Below, in pieces: positions 1 to 9,545 of a stretch of 64,000 nucleotides of DNA. The position numbers were made by a program, and so were the translations under genes. This DNA is from Chloropicon primus (lineage: Eukaryota > Chlorophyta > Chloropicophyceae > Chloropicales > Chloropicaceae), in assembly GCA_023205875.1 (NCBI GenBank), contig CP060755.1, positions 744,001 through 808,000 on the forward strand. The letters run 5' to 3'. The stretch's first letter is position 1. Each line of letters opens with the position of its first letter. The notes under the pieces were generated by a model. It was not told the origin of the DNA. It ran no database searches and saw only the letters and a list, made by a program, of their open reading frames with translations.

Positions 1-1146
1 CCCTTGAGAGTCTTTCAAGTCCGCCCTCAGGCCCGCGATGCACCCTTTCAGCTGCCCGTAAGCCAGCCGAATTGTGGACAACCTACCATCTGGATCAAGC
101 GGCAGCAAAGACGCACAGAACCCGTGCAGAGTCTGAGACATGTAGGAAGGAAACAGCTCCTTCTTCCGCGTTGTGCCCCCTGAGTCCAGCCACTTGCCTG
201 ACAAGTACTCTTTCGCCGTGAGTCTCTTCGAGGGATCGAGCTGGATCATGTGGAGAATCAGGGCCCTCATGTTCTCGTCTTTCACCTTGCTGGACAGGAC
301 TGTCGACGGGTCGTATTCACCCCTTCGGTACGCGTGCAGCTCCGACAGGTCAAAGAGAGACTTCCCTTCCATGTAAAGCTCCGCGAGGACGCACCCCAGG
401 GAGAATATATCCATCGCGCCAGTCAAGCCCCCCTGGCTCTGCGAAGGGAGGGGCGAAAAAATCGTTGGGGAGCCATCCTCCTGAGAGTCCGCCGTCCCCA
501 GCTCTGCTGCACCGACACTCCCCTCGGCATTCACTTTGTCAACGAACCTCTCGGGTGCCAAGTAGCACCTCCTCCTCGACCCGGCGTCGAAGAAGAAGCT
601 GAAGTCTGCTGGGTTATCCGCCGGCAGGTACGTTGGTTTGTACGCCGAGGCAAAGTCAGAGAGATACACCCAGTTCCAAGAGGTGACCAGAACGTTTTCA
701 CACTTGATGTCCCCGTGGTAAACCCCCTTCTCGTGAGCCTGACCAACCGCAAACAGAAGCTGGAACGCCATCCACTTCTTCTCCGGCAGAGAGAGGAATG
801 GTCTCGTCGAGATCCTCTCGTACAGGTTGCTGAAAACGTACTGCCTAAGAAGGAAGGCCTTGCTATCCGACTCGAACCAAGTCTGAAAGGGCCAGAGGTG
901 AGGACAACTCAGTCCACTGAGGTTATCCCTTATACGCCCGAGCTCCCTCTTGTACACGTCCAGGTCCGGCGATCCCTCCCTCTTGAGGTAAACCTTGACC
1001 ACGACGAGGCCTCCCTCATCGTGAACGCACACGAAAGTCTTCAGCACCCTTCCTCCTCCGAGGGTGTCCTTGTACACCACGTTCGGCAAGTCGGACAAGA
1101 GCTCAGCAGGACGCGTGGTCACCGCCTTGGCCAACTGGTTTCCCAT
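1..1146 (-). CDS. VPS15: VPS15 (PI3-kinase regulatory pseudokinase-like Ser/Thr kinase), 5' part
   Basis: VPS15/PIK3R4 is the myristoylated kinase-like regulatory subunit of the class III PI3-kinase VPS34 complex, acting on endosomes and in autophagy. The frame is open from ATG at 1146 to the left window edge, giving the first 382 residues. The protein begins MGNQLAK, the family's N-myristoylation signal with Gly2. A kinase domain follows. The catalytic loop reads HGDIKCENV (His144), with the HGD form typical of VPS15 rather than HRD. It is followed by the family block containing SDFA, KPTYLP and DNPADFSFFF, then a C-YLAPERF activation/APE segment and DIFSLGCVLAEL. The HEAT and WD40 parts of this roughly 1,300-residue family must lie outside the window. 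No intron is seen. Identification is firm; only the 3' end is missing. Confidence 0.93.
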   Translation of the reverse strand, partial: MGNQLAKAVTTRPAELLSDLPNVVYKDTLGGGRVLKTFVCVHDEGGLVVVKVYLKREGSPDLDVYKRELGRIRDNLSGLSCPHLWPFQTWFESDSKAFLLRQYVFSNLYERISTRPFLSLPEKKWMAFQLLFAVGQAHEKGVYHGDIKCENVLVTSWNWVYLSDFASAYKPTYLPADNPADFSFFFDAGSRRRCYLAPERFVDKVNAEGSVGAAELGTADSQEDGSPTIFSPLPSQSQGGLTGAMDIFSLGCVLAELYMEGKSLFDLSELHAYRRGEYDPSTVLSSKVKDENMRALILHMIQLDPSKRLTAKEYLSGKWLDSGGTTRKKELFPSYMSQTLHGFCASLLPLDPDGRLSTIRLAYGQLKGCIAGLRADLKDSQG

Positions 1147-1549
1147 CTTAAACCTCCTCTATCCAATACACGCTTCACTCTCAGGCGCCAAATTCGCCAA
1201 GTGGCATACCAATCGAAAGCCCGTGAGCCGTAGTATGCAACCGCGTCACCCTCGACCCCTTCGCGAAACCTTCGCGACCTCACCCGACCCGAAACTCTTC
1301 ATCTGCTTGCGGAGGCGAACTCCCTCACACACGGGTGGAGTGGAGCCTTGCGAGGTGGGAAGGGGGAGAGGAAGCCGAGGAAGGTTTTGAGTGCGAGGAC
1401 GTGACCCAGGGCGAAGTTCAGGAGGAGGAAGGCGCCCGGAACGATCGACTGTGGAGCGAGGAATGAAATGCTTGCACGACGTTCGAAGGGGAAGCCAGTA
1501 GTCCGTTCGGGACGAGAGAGAACACGCGTGTGGTGCCGGTGAGCTTATA
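1147..1549. other. intergenic, no gene seen
   Basis: This 403-bp gap lies between the VPS15 start and the 3' end of the next minus-strand gene. It should hold the VPS15 promoter and 5' leader. No conserved reading frame, RNA gene or clear repeat was recognised. Confidence 0.5.
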
Positions 1550-2215
1550 TTACAGCTCGAGCTTCTCGAGCTTTTCTCGAATTTCAGGAGGGATGTCGGT
1601 GTCGAGGTCCTCCAGCAGCATGAACTTGATGATACGCTTCTCGATATTGAGCCACACCTTGGGCTTGGGGAGGGAAAGCTTGCCGACGTTCCAGAGCCAG
1701 TACCCGAGTGCGCAGGTGGCAGCCAAGCCGGCAAGCAGGAAGACCAAGATCACCACAAGCCTGAAGCACGGGTTCTTGATCCTGGTGTAGAAGAAACCAT
1801 CCGAGAGGATGTACTCCCTGAGCGGGTGCCTCGTGGTGAGGACGAGCACGTCCGAGGAGGAGGAGACCTCCGAGGAGAGCTGGAGCCTGGTCCTCGCGGT
1901 GGAGACATTGACCGTGGTGAAGAGCTCCCCCGCGCTCACGTTGGAGTGAGCCTGGGATATGACTCCCGGAACCACGCGGTGCTCCACGAGCCTCGCGTCG
2001 TCCCGGAGGACGTCGTCGGAGGGCAGGGGCCCCCTGAGCTCCTGATCCTTGACCGGGACGCCAAGTATGCCTCTCACCGCCTTCTTGACGTCGAGCACGG
2101 TCGCATTCTTGAAGCAGCTCCTGCGGGGCCTAAACGAAACCGGTATGCTTCGCCTCACAATGGCTTTCCCATTCCTGTCCACTGCTTCCACGCGAACCTG
2201 AACGACGCACTCCAT
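1550..2215 (-). CDS. Ubiquitin-like fold plus single-TM protein, unknown function
   Basis: A 221-residue protein from ATG at 2215 (MECVVQVRVEA). The same frame continues upstream without an ATG of obvious quality, so this start is chosen. Residues about 1-90 look like a ubiquitin-like fold: a beta hairpin, then TVLDVKKAVRGILGV as the helix, then a PSDDVLRDDARL segment like the Ub loop. Near residues 145-185 is one hydrophobic helix (LVVILVFLLAGLAATCALGYWLW), followed by a charged tail ending in EIREKLEKLEL. The likely topology is a cytosolic N-terminal domain anchored in a membrane. I do not recognise an orthologue. The architecture resembles membrane-anchored ubiquitin-fold proteins, but there is no C-terminal prenylation box. 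No function is assigned. Confidence 0.65.
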   Translation of the reverse strand: MECVVQVRVEAVDRNGKAIVRRSIPVSFRPRRSCFKNATVLDVKKAVRGILGVPVKDQELRGPLPSDDVLRDDARLVEHRVVPGVISQAHSNVSAGELFTTVNVSTARTRLQLSSEVSSSSDVLVLTTRHPLREYILSDGFFYTRIKNPCFRLVVILVFLLAGLAATCALGYWLWNVGKLSLPKPKVWLNIEKRIIKFMLLEDLDTDIPPEIREKLEKLEL

Positions 2216-3643
2216 GCCGAAGAACTTGAATGAACGGCGTCGTCCTCCCCCTCGGAGGTCCAGCCAGTGCTTGGCAAGACAAGGAAAGTCTCCGGCGGGA
2301 GCTTGAGACCTAGTTGCTACACCATCGCCCTCCTCCTCCTCCTTGTTCGGTGAGGTTTTTAGGCCAGTCAGCAACAACCTCAGAGGAGGGAGGGGAGCAA
2401 TGCAATGCAGGGAGCAATGACAATGCACAACGCTACGCTACACGACGACCTCTTGTTGACCTCCTCTGAAGCAAGGCCCAAGTGCCCAAGACGGCATCTT
2501 TGACGCCACTCTTCAAGTCACCTTGGGTCCCTTGAGCCGAGGAGCCCCGCGTCCCCGTCGGAGGTTGGCGTTAGTCAAGTTAACCCCTACTTTGGCTTCT
2601 GCTTAAGGAAAAGCTTTCCAGGGAACACGTCTTGAAAAGCAAAGGTCCTTTCTTAAATATCTTGAGTATCATATCAAAATATCCCATTACAAGCGGACGA
2701 AGGGGGGGGGGGACGAAGGGGAAGAAGGATCCTTTCTGTGGAGGAGAAGCATGCCAGGTCACAAGGAGGATCATGACCTCTCGAGAAAGAAAAACCGAAC
2801 GGTCGCCTAAACTCAGTCCAAGCGACATACACGATGTCCCTTTTCCCTCCTCCTTCACATCCATCCTTTTTTGCTTCTTCATTTTCTTCCATCGAACGAT
2901 CCTTCCATCGAAAGATGCGCCTTTGCGTCGTGCAAAGCATGGAACCATCCACGGGGTGTCCTCTTGATGACGAATAAGGTTTGGTCTCTCCTCTCCTCTC
3001 CTCTCCTCTCTCCTCTCGCTCGCTCGGGGTATGTCTTGTTTCTCGTCGCTTTGACGAGATTGATGACGATTGATTGAGAAGAGATTCCCTCGGCGAGAGT
3101 CTGCGAGAGGAGAGGAGAGACAGGATCGTGACGCCGACGAGGGTGGATACCAATACGATTGCTTGGCGTGCTGGATTGATCGCTCGGACGGTGGAGACGA
3201 GAAAGAGAAAGAGGAAGAGGAAGAGGAAGAGGAAGAGGGAGGCATCCCCATAGGGAAGGACGGAACAGGGTGACAAGGCGGAGAAAGGAGGAAAGGCATT
3301 GGAGACAAAGATGGGAACACAAGAGTAATAGTGTGGGTCCCAGGTTTGTGTGCAGGATAGGGAGTCTTTGGGGTCGGAACCTCGAGAAAAGGCTCAAGGG
3401 ACGAGGGGTGAGGAAGGGAAAGGGATATCGTCTATCTTTCCGCATTGAAAGGTAAGGAGAAACGAACTTTTGCGGTTGCTCGGGCGGAACCCGGGTTTCC
3501 TGGAACAATGTTTCTTTCTTCTTCTTTCTTGGAGTCACAAGCCACGTGTTTAAGTTGGTTTGGACGAGGAGGAGGAAGGAAAGCAATGAGAGGCATGGAT
3601 ACTGACACGATTCTTGACTCGCGTTAGGCTTGACGGGGACGCG
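2216..3643. other. gene-poor interval with simple repeats
   Basis: About 1.4 kb between two divergent genes. It contains purine/pyrimidine tracts, including a GA-rich tract near 3196-3240 and a TCTCCTC array near 2990-3020. Open frames crossing it on both strands are low-complexity and mutually overlapping, so none is called. It probably holds promoters and 5' leaders for both flanking genes. Confidence 0.5.
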
Positions 3644-4375
3644 ATGGAGGTGACTCACAGTGCATTTACGATAGCACAGGCGACGGAGACGAAGTCCGAG
3701 GAGGACTGCGAGGACTGGGACAACTGGTCTACGGAGAGGGAGAGCGATTCCGCGACGAGTCACGGTGGAGTGGATGAGAGCCACGAGTCGTTCTCGAACA
3801 CGGTGGACTCGCTTCTGCAAGAATCACTGAATTCTTTCTTGGACGAGGGGCCGATACTCCACCCCATCGAGCACCAGTACTCGGAACTCAAGGGAGGCAA
3901 CTCGAGTTTTTCTAGCAACCCCCAGAGCACGCGGGACTTTGTGGCCGATTGCTTGTCATTAGTCTGCGAGTGCAAAGGGTTCGAGTACTCCATAGTGTGG
4001 GAGATAGACAACAAGTTGGGGCTCTTGACCGCGAAGACTGGTTATTACATCCCGGGGTGCGGAAAGATAAAAACGTTTTACAACAGTTCGATGACCTTGC
4101 GAGCGTTTCCACTCGGGCTGGAGATCCCCGGACGAGTGGCTTACAGCGGTCAAGTGGAGTGGTGCGACCACGTCCACGAGGAAGCCGTATGCAGGTTCCA
4201 CCGCGTGAACGAGGCCAAGATGTACGGGGTACAGACTGTGCTTGGAATACCTATAGCGTGCGGGGTGTTGGAGTTCGGAAGCAGCCAGAAGATCCCCCAG
4301 TGCCCGCAAATCTTGAGGTACATCCACAACGTGTGCAAGCCTTTGTTGTACTGCTTGCAGGACTCGACTTGGTAA
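3644..4375 (+). CDS. bHLH-MYC_N / GAF-like domain protein without a bHLH
   Basis: 243 residues from ATG at 3644 (MEVTHSAFTIAQ); the open frame begins slightly upstream but has no earlier ATG. Residues 1-90 are acidic and serine-rich, apparently disordered. Residues about 95-240 match the N-terminal domain of plant MYC-type bHLH factors. There is a FEYSIVWEID strand, a GLEIPGRVAYSGQVEW block like the plant 'GLPGRA..SG..VW' block, and a GVQTVLGIPIACGVLEFGSS block like 'GIQTIVCIPV..GVVELGS'. In plants this domain binds R2R3-MYB and JAZ partners. No basic helix-loop-helix follows: the protein ends in CLQDSTW shortly after the domain. It may therefore be a stand-alone protein-interaction or GAF-like sensor. 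The family assignment is moderate. Confidence 0.7.
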   Translation: MEVTHSAFTIAQATETKSEEDCEDWDNWSTERESDSATSHGGVDESHESFSNTVDSLLQESLNSFLDEGPILHPIEHQYSELKGGNSSFSSNPQSTRDFVADCLSLVCECKGFEYSIVWEIDNKLGLLTAKTGYYIPGCGKIKTFYNSSMTLRAFPLGLEIPGRVAYSGQVEWCDHVHEEAVCRFHRVNEAKMYGVQTVLGIPIACGVLEFGSSQKIPQCPQILRYIHNVCKPLLYCLQDSTW

Positions 4376-4868
4376 GAAGTGCGCGGAGCTTGAGATTGCC
4401 AAAGGGCAAACGGGTGGGCAGATGGACGAAAAGGAAGGGGGAAGGGACAATGAGGCCTGTATTTTTATTCACCAACCTTCAAAGAAATCTTCTACGAAGC
4501 TTTAAAAAACGATTCTTTTATGTTGTAAAAAAACAAAAACAAAAACAAAACTTTTCTTCGAGGCAACACCCACCACACCCCCGCGCGGCGCCGGCTCGCT
4601 TTCCCTCGCCTCCCCACGCCCCCGCCAAGTGAGGCACCCATATTCGAAAGCCCGCGAGACGTAGCATCGACCAGAGCCTGTTCACTCCTCCCGAGGCCTT
4701 CCCTTTCCCCGCGATCACTTCCCCAACTTCGATTGCCCTTCTTCCAACCCAGGCAGCCCCCCCCCCGGTAGCGGCGCAGACTACAGAACTTTGATCAGAA
4801 TACATGATTTAAAGTCTCGCACACCATGGTGGTCTTGCTTGCTCTGCGTGGCAAACGAATCTCCCTCC
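4376..4868. other. convergent intergenic region
   Basis: 493 bp between the 3' ends of two convergent genes. It contains an A-rich run near 4528-4550 (AAAAACAAAAACAAAAACAAAA), likely 3' UTR sequence. No gene was recognised. Confidence 0.45.
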
Positions 4869-5678
4869 TCACTCTTCCTGCTTGACCTTGACGATGGAAG
4901 GGGCCGTCTTGCTTCGTGTTCTCTTCGACGACGGAGGACGAACTTTGCAGAGCCCGACCTCTTCGAGGTACTCTCTCTTCACAATGCATTGTTCCTTGTC
5001 GCTCAGCATAAGAGATGTGTCCGCAAAGATGATCCTCAACACCTCGTTGTAGTCCGCGATCTCTCTCTTCTTCTCCGGGGACTTGCTGTCGTAACGCAGG
5101 GCCTCCTGCACGGCTTCGGCGTACTCCTCCTCCGTCATCAGGCCGGACTCGAGAGCCTCTCTCAAAACCAAAGCATAGGGAGAAGGAGAACTTGTTGTGT
5201 TGTTGTTGGTGGTGGTGGCGTTGGAATTCTGCTTATTGAGGTTGTCGGCGGTTGATCGATTCAAGTATTCCTTGGCGATGGCATATCTTCCGTATGCAGT
5301 GCGAACAAAGCGGGGGCCATGTGAACAAGCAGACCTGACAGTGGCCCGCATTATCTCATCATCCGTAGAAACAGAACCATCCATACGCCTGAACACATAC
5401 AACTTCTTGGCCTGGATCAGACCAAGGATCTCTTTGATGTGCAAGCTCTCTCCCGCTTCTTGAAGAACGAGATAGACGGCAGTCCGAAGCGTTCTCTTTC
5501 CATTGCGAGTCCTGAAAGGACGTGCGTTGCCTCCCATTATAGTCAACTGCGCTGACGCTGACCCAGGCTGAAAAGACGAACCCGCACCACCACTATCCTC
5601 CTCACTGTCGCTCTCCTCTTCGATGATGGTGGTGGAGCCCGTCAAGAAGCTCTGCACACACTCTCCGTCCATGTCCAT
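4869..5678 (-). CDS. HARE-HTH-like winged-helix protein
   Basis: 269 residues from ATG at 5678 (MDMDGECVQSFL); the frame upstream lacks an ATG. After an acidic stretch (EEESDSEED), residues about 55-135 form a winged-helix-like domain: RTLRTAVYLVLQEAGESLHIKEILGLI, a KKLYVFRRMDGSVS turn, and a FVRTAYGRYAIAKEYL wing. This pattern resembles HARE-HTH or related chromatin winged helices (ASXL, RNA polymerase delta subunits). It is followed by an Asn/Thr-rich linker, a second helical region with SGLMTEEEYAEAVQEAL, and a basic C-terminus with SSKRTRSKTAPS and KVKQEE, which looks nuclear. It is head-to-head with phosphomannose isomerase, with 182 bp between the ATGs. The domain call is tentative and the function is unknown, probably DNA or chromatin binding. 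Confidence 0.6.
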   Translation of the reverse strand: MDMDGECVQSFLTGSTTIIEEESDSEEDSGGAGSSFQPGSASAQLTIMGGNARPFRTRNGKRTLRTAVYLVLQEAGESLHIKEILGLIQAKKLYVFRRMDGSVSTDDEIMRATVRSACSHGPRFVRTAYGRYAIAKEYLNRSTADNLNKQNSNATTTNNNTTSSPSPYALVLREALESGLMTEEEYAEAVQEALRYDSKSPEKKREIADYNEVLRIIFADTSLMLSDKEQCIVKREYLEEVGLCKVRPPSSKRTRSKTAPSIVKVKQEE

Positions 5679-5860
5679 GGCGATGGCACCTGGGGGCAAC
5701 CCTCCCTTGTCGTCATCATTGTTGCGCGACGAACCCGAGCGTTAAATCTCACTCGCGTAAACTCCTCTCCTTGAGGGTTTCGCGCGAGGAAATCCTTCAG
5801 GAGGAACAACCGCCTGGGGGCGAGGGGGAGGGTCAGGGAAAGTGGACGTGGAGCTTCGAC

Positions 5861-7072
5861 ATGTTTAAGATCAACTGCGCTGTGCAGAACTACGCATGGG
5901 GTCGTCTGGGAAGCGACAGCGAGGTGGCCAAGTTGTTTGCCTCCGGCAACGCTGGCGCTGAGGTGGAGGAGGACAAGCCTTACGCGGAGCTTTGGATGGG
6001 AACCCACCCGAGCGGACCGAGCGTCGTGGCTTCCACGAACTCCACGCTCAAGTCCTGGATCGAGGTGAACGAGGCATCTCTGGGAAAGGTGTTGCTTGAC
6101 AAGTATGGGAAGGACTTGCCCTTCCTGTTCAAGGTACTTTCCGTGAGGACTGCTCTGTCGATACAGGCTCACCCGCACAAGTCGCTCGCGGAGGAGCTCC
6201 ACGCGGATCGCCCACACGTGTACAAGGACGACAACCACAAGCCCGAGATGACCCTCGCCCTCACAGACTTTGAGGCACTCTCCTGCTTCGTTTCTCACGA
6301 GGAGCTCAGCGAGGCCATCGGCAAGGTGCCGGAGTTGGCGGCGTGCATTGGGACGGAGCAAAGCGCCGGGATCGCTGCGGATCTCCTCAAGGCCGAGACT
6401 CGCACGGATGCCCTCAAGTCTGCCTTCAAGGCCGTGATGACGCGGGACGGCCAAGTGGTCAAGGGGTTGATCGAGAAGCTCGTGGATAGGTTGAGAGCGA
6501 AGGGCGATGCGGGCTTGGCACCAAAGGAGGAGCTCATTTTGAGACTCAACTCCCAATACCCTGGAGACGTTGGGATTTTTGCTGCCTACTTCTTGAACTA
6601 CATCAAGATAAAGCCGGGGCAAGCCATTTACCTTGAAGCGAACGAGCCCCACGCCTACCTGAGCGGAAACTGTGTGGAGGTGATGGCAACTTCAGACAAC
6701 GTGGTAAGAGCGGGGCTTACCCCCAAGCTCAGGGATACTGACGTCCTTTGTAGCATGCTGACGTACAAGGCGGGGATGCCTGAGGTCCTTAACGGGGACA
6801 AGGTCACGGACCACATGAAGTCCTACACGCCTCCTTTTGACGAGTTTCAGATCAATGTGGTGGACCTTCCCGCTCGCGGGGAGACGGTGGTGAACCAGAT
6901 CCAAGGCCCGCTCCTTGTTCTCGTTTACGACGGAAAGGGAAAGATCAACGGGTCGGACGTCGCCAAGGGAGAAGTGTATTTCGTCCCGGATGGGCACGAC
7001 ATGAACGTCCAGGGAAGCGAGAGCTCGGGCTGCTCTTTGTACATTGCTTCGGCCAACAAAAGGATCTTTTAA
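5861..7072 (+). CDS. PMI1: Mannose-6-phosphate isomerase (type I)
   Basis: 403 residues from ATG at 5861 (MFKINCAVQNYAWGRLG), the standard family start; upstream in-frame codons lack an ATG. The enzyme interconverts fructose-6-phosphate and mannose-6-phosphate in the cytosol, feeding GDP-mannose for glycans and cell-wall polymers. Zinc-site motifs are visible: SIQAHPHKSLAEEL, the KPEMTLAL block, and YLEANEPHAYLSGNCVEVMA with the catalytic NVVRAGLTPK segment. Length and order match eukaryotic PMI1. The gene is intronless. Its stop lies 21 bp from the stop of the convergent aminotransferase gene. Confidence 0.96.
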   Translation: MFKINCAVQNYAWGRLGSDSEVAKLFASGNAGAEVEEDKPYAELWMGTHPSGPSVVASTNSTLKSWIEVNEASLGKVLLDKYGKDLPFLFKVLSVRTALSIQAHPHKSLAEELHADRPHVYKDDNHKPEMTLALTDFEALSCFVSHEELSEAIGKVPELAACIGTEQSAGIAADLLKAETRTDALKSAFKAVMTRDGQVVKGLIEKLVDRLRAKGDAGLAPKEELILRLNSQYPGDVGIFAAYFLNYIKIKPGQAIYLEANEPHAYLSGNCVEVMATSDNVVRAGLTPKLRDTDVLCSMLTYKAGMPEVLNGDKVTDHMKSYTPPFDEFQINVVDLPARGETVVNQIQGPLLVLVYDGKGKINGSDVAKGEVYFVPDGHDMNVQGSESSGCSLYIASANKRIF

Positions 7073-7093
7073 AGTGAACCCAAATGAATCTCT

Positions 7094-8482
7094 TTACTTA
7101 CTACTCGAAGCAATGAGCTTCCTCATCCTGGATATTGCCTCGTCCACGACCGGTTCTGTCTTGCAGATCGCGAACCTCACAAGGCACTGCTCGGCACTGC
7201 TCAGTTCGCTCGCGGGCGTCCCGAAAAACATGTTCATAGGAGCAGCGGCGACTTTGCACTTCTCGAGAAGGTCTTTGCAAAACTCCATGTTTGAGGTGAA
7301 GCCCAGCGGCGAGCAGTCCGCGACCACGAAATACCCGCCCTTCGGGCTGTACACTCTCAGGCCCATGTCTCTCAACACTGCGCTCAGCTTCTCGGCGTTC
7401 ATTTTCATCAGGGCCCCCGTGCCATCAAAAGAGACCGCCGGATCGAGGTCGACAAAGCCGTCCAAAGCCTTCGCGATCCCGTGCTGGAAGGGGGTCGGGG
7501 CGCAGTAGGTGGAGTACCCGTGCAGAGCCTTGCAGCCGTTAATGATGTGCTCCGGTCCAACCAGCCACCCGACCCTCCAACCCGTAAGGCTGCAGAGCTT
7601 GGAGGAAGTTCCCATGGACAGGACCTCCACCGACGACCCGGTCGCTTCGTTCAGCTGCTCTATCTCCTGCTGCACCTTCTTGTGCCCACCCGGTGCCCAG
7701 CACTGCCCCTCATATGCCTCGTCCGAGAACAAGGTGCAGCCGACTCTGCTCGTCGACGCGACCTCGTGCACGATTTCCAGCTCTTCCCTGGTGAGAACCC
7801 TGCCGCTAGGATTGTGCGGCGTGTTCACGACTATCAGCCTCGTCTTCTCCGGATTGAATTTCTCCAGAAGCTTGGCCTTGTCTATCTTGAAGTCGTCCTC
7901 CATGCTCAGCCGAACAAGCTTGGCCTCCCCGCCCGCCAGCTTCACTCCCGGTCCGTACCATGGGAAGTAGGGCTCGAAAAGGATGACCTCGTCCCCAGGG
8001 GACACGAGCGTCTGAAAGGCCACGCTGATCGCCTCCGTCCCGCTCGAAGTCACCACGACGTTCTTCTTCGCGTCGAGGTCTTTCATGTTCCACAACCGCG
8101 AGTACAAGCTCGTTATGCTCGCCATGAGAGTCCCGAGACCCACGAGGGGAGAGTACTGGTTCAGCTTGTTGTGCTCCAGCCTCGTGATCACTTCCGCGGC
8201 CTCCAGCCTCGCCTTCCGACTCCCCTCGAAGTCAGGATACCCCTGCGTCAAGTTCACCACCGATGGATGTTCCGCGGCCTCCAGTAGGGCTTTCCATTCT
8301 TCCACATGACCGCCAGCTCCTCCACCCAAAACTCTTCGAGCTCTTTCGCTAAGTACGTCGCGAGAACGGGAGCGAGAACAAGGTGAAGCCATGGCGTGAA
8401 CGCTGCGCAACAATTTCCGTCCCTTTGTTCGAGTCCACGCCCACGCCGCGGCCTGGACAAAACCTTTCCCTCGCATCAGCAT
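7094..8482 (-). CDS. Kynurenine--oxoglutarate aminotransferase-like (class I/II), probably organelle-targeted
   Basis: 462 residues from ATG at 8482 (MLMRGKGFVQAAAWAW). The basic, alanine-rich N-terminus looks like a mitochondrial or plastid presequence. A second ATG at 8392 (MASPCSRSRS) could give a shorter form. The enzyme is a fold-type I PLP aminotransferase, closest in pattern to kynurenine/glutamine transaminase K. Seen features are NLTQGYPDFEG, SSGTEAISVAF, the NTPHNPSGRVL substrate/PLP block, and the DEAYEGQCW motif. The PLP lysine is in SSKLCSLTGWRVGW, and VRFAICK closes the C-terminus. It should transaminate kynurenine or aromatic and sulfur amino acids with 2-oxo acids. Exact substrate preference cannot be read from sequence. 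It is intronless. Confidence 0.88.
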   Translation of the reverse strand: MLMRGKGFVQAAAWAWTRTKGRKLLRSVHAMASPCSRSRSRDVLSERARRVLGGGAGGHVEEWKALLEAAEHPSVVNLTQGYPDFEGSRKARLEAAEVITRLEHNKLNQYSPLVGLGTLMASITSLYSRLWNMKDLDAKKNVVVTSSGTEAISVAFQTLVSPGDEVILFEPYFPWYGPGVKLAGGEAKLVRLSMEDDFKIDKAKLLEKFNPEKTRLIVVNTPHNPSGRVLTREELEIVHEVASTSRVGCTLFSDEAYEGQCWAPGGHKKVQQEIEQLNEATGSSVEVLSMGTSSKLCSLTGWRVGWLVGPEHIINGCKALHGYSTYCAPTPFQHGIAKALDGFVDLDPAVSFDGTGALMKMNAEKLSAVLRDMGLRVYSPKGGYFVVADCSPLGFTSNMEFCKDLLEKCKVAAAPMNMFFGTPASELSSAEQCLVRFAICKTEPVVDEAISRMRKLIASSSK

Positions 8483-8816
8483 CGTCTCTGACGAACGAGA
8501 AGCCAAAGGAAAGTGACAAGCCAGCCGACCTTGACCCCAAGATGGATTCATGTCATGGGTGGAGCAGAGCAGAGGGAACGAGAACGAGAACGAGAACGAC
8601 GGCCTCTGAGATGGATCGTGGCCATTCGCACTTGCTTGCTTTGCTGGAACGTCCACGAGCGCTCTGCTTCATCGATTGGGATTCGGTTATGGTTATACAT
8701 AATAGAGCAGGGATGGTCACGACCACATGCCACACAAGCCCTTATGTGAAGTGAAGAAGAAGAAGAAGAATACAATACATAATTTTTTTCTCTGCCTCGC
8801 CGTCGTTGGCGTGATC
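8483..8816. repeat. intergenic with GAGAAC simple repeat
   Basis: 334 bp between the aminotransferase start and the PSMB2 stop. It includes a short (GAGAAC)n run near 8577-8600. No gene was recognised; it presumably holds the aminotransferase promoter. Confidence 0.45.
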
Positions 8817-9395
8817 TCAGACGGTGACGGTCCTGATCCCCGCCTCATCAACGATCTTAATGGTGTAGGTGGGGGACGCGACCACGAGGCGGTTCTTCAC
8901 CTCCTCGATTCCCAGTCGCATCATCTCGAGGGCCTCGGCCTCCGTCAAGTCCGGGTGCCACATCCTGTCGTACATGGACAACACGAACCACGAGCCGTAA
9001 CCATATCCCGCGATGTTCATATCGTGCATAGTGGCCAGGTAATCCAAAAAGTACAGGGAGGCTCCCTTCCCCTTGTCATACCCCGCGACAAGCAAGTTGG
9101 TGGACTTTGGACCCTTCCTCAAAGCCGTCGCCAGCTCCCCGCGAGAGAAGTTTGCGATCGCCTTGGTGCTCAGCTTGCTTCCGTTCCTCAAAGCGTAAAG
9201 CCTCACGTTCGCCGCAACGAACTCGGAAAACTGTACGCGGTCTCCCGGCTCACCCGACGTCGCAAGCAAAGAGTGCGTCCCGAGCGGCAGTATCTTGTCC
9301 TCGTCGTGCTTCATGGTAATGATCTGCTGCACAGCCGTGGCACTCGTGCACACCATGGCAAAGCCCTTTCCCTTGATCCCCATCACGTACTCCAT
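8817..9395 (-). CDS. PSMB2: 20S proteasome subunit beta-4 (PSMB2 type)
   Basis: 192 residues from ATG at 9395 (MEYVMGIKGKGFAMV). PSMB2 (yeast Pre1, plant PBD) is a non-catalytic beta subunit of the 20S core. In line with that, there is no propeptide and no N-terminal catalytic Thr. Family signatures are seen: MGIKGKGFAMVC, an ILPLG segment, TNLLVAGYD, and LYFLDYLATMHDMNIAGYGYGSWF, the typical beta-4 stretch leading to helix H3. It ends at TYTIKIVDEAGIRTV. The length matches the family. It is intronless and head-to-head with HisRS across a 589-bp interval containing a 12-bp inverted repeat. Confidence 0.95.
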   Translation of the reverse strand: MEYVMGIKGKGFAMVCTSATAVQQIITMKHDEDKILPLGTHSLLATSGEPGDRVQFSEFVAANVRLYALRNGSKLSTKAIANFSRGELATALRKGPKSTNLLVAGYDKGKGASLYFLDYLATMHDMNIAGYGYGSWFVLSMYDRMWHPDLTEAEALEMMRLGIEEVKNRLVVASPTYTIKIVDEAGIRTVTV

Positions 9396-9545
9396 CGCGC
9401 CTCACCTCCCGACCAAACACGCAAACAAAAAATAAACAAAACACAAAACCTCTCCCCTGCCACTTCCCTCCCTCTCTCAATACTCTCGATCGAGAGATAG
9501 AGAGATAGAGATCAATCGTTCGTTCGTTCGATCGATCGAAGGAAC

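Noticed and set aside
2879-3820. 313-codon minus-strand frame
   Set aside because: It runs from inside the bHLH-MYC_N gene into simple repeats; repeat-encoded Leu/Pro/Ser/Arg composition and no domain.
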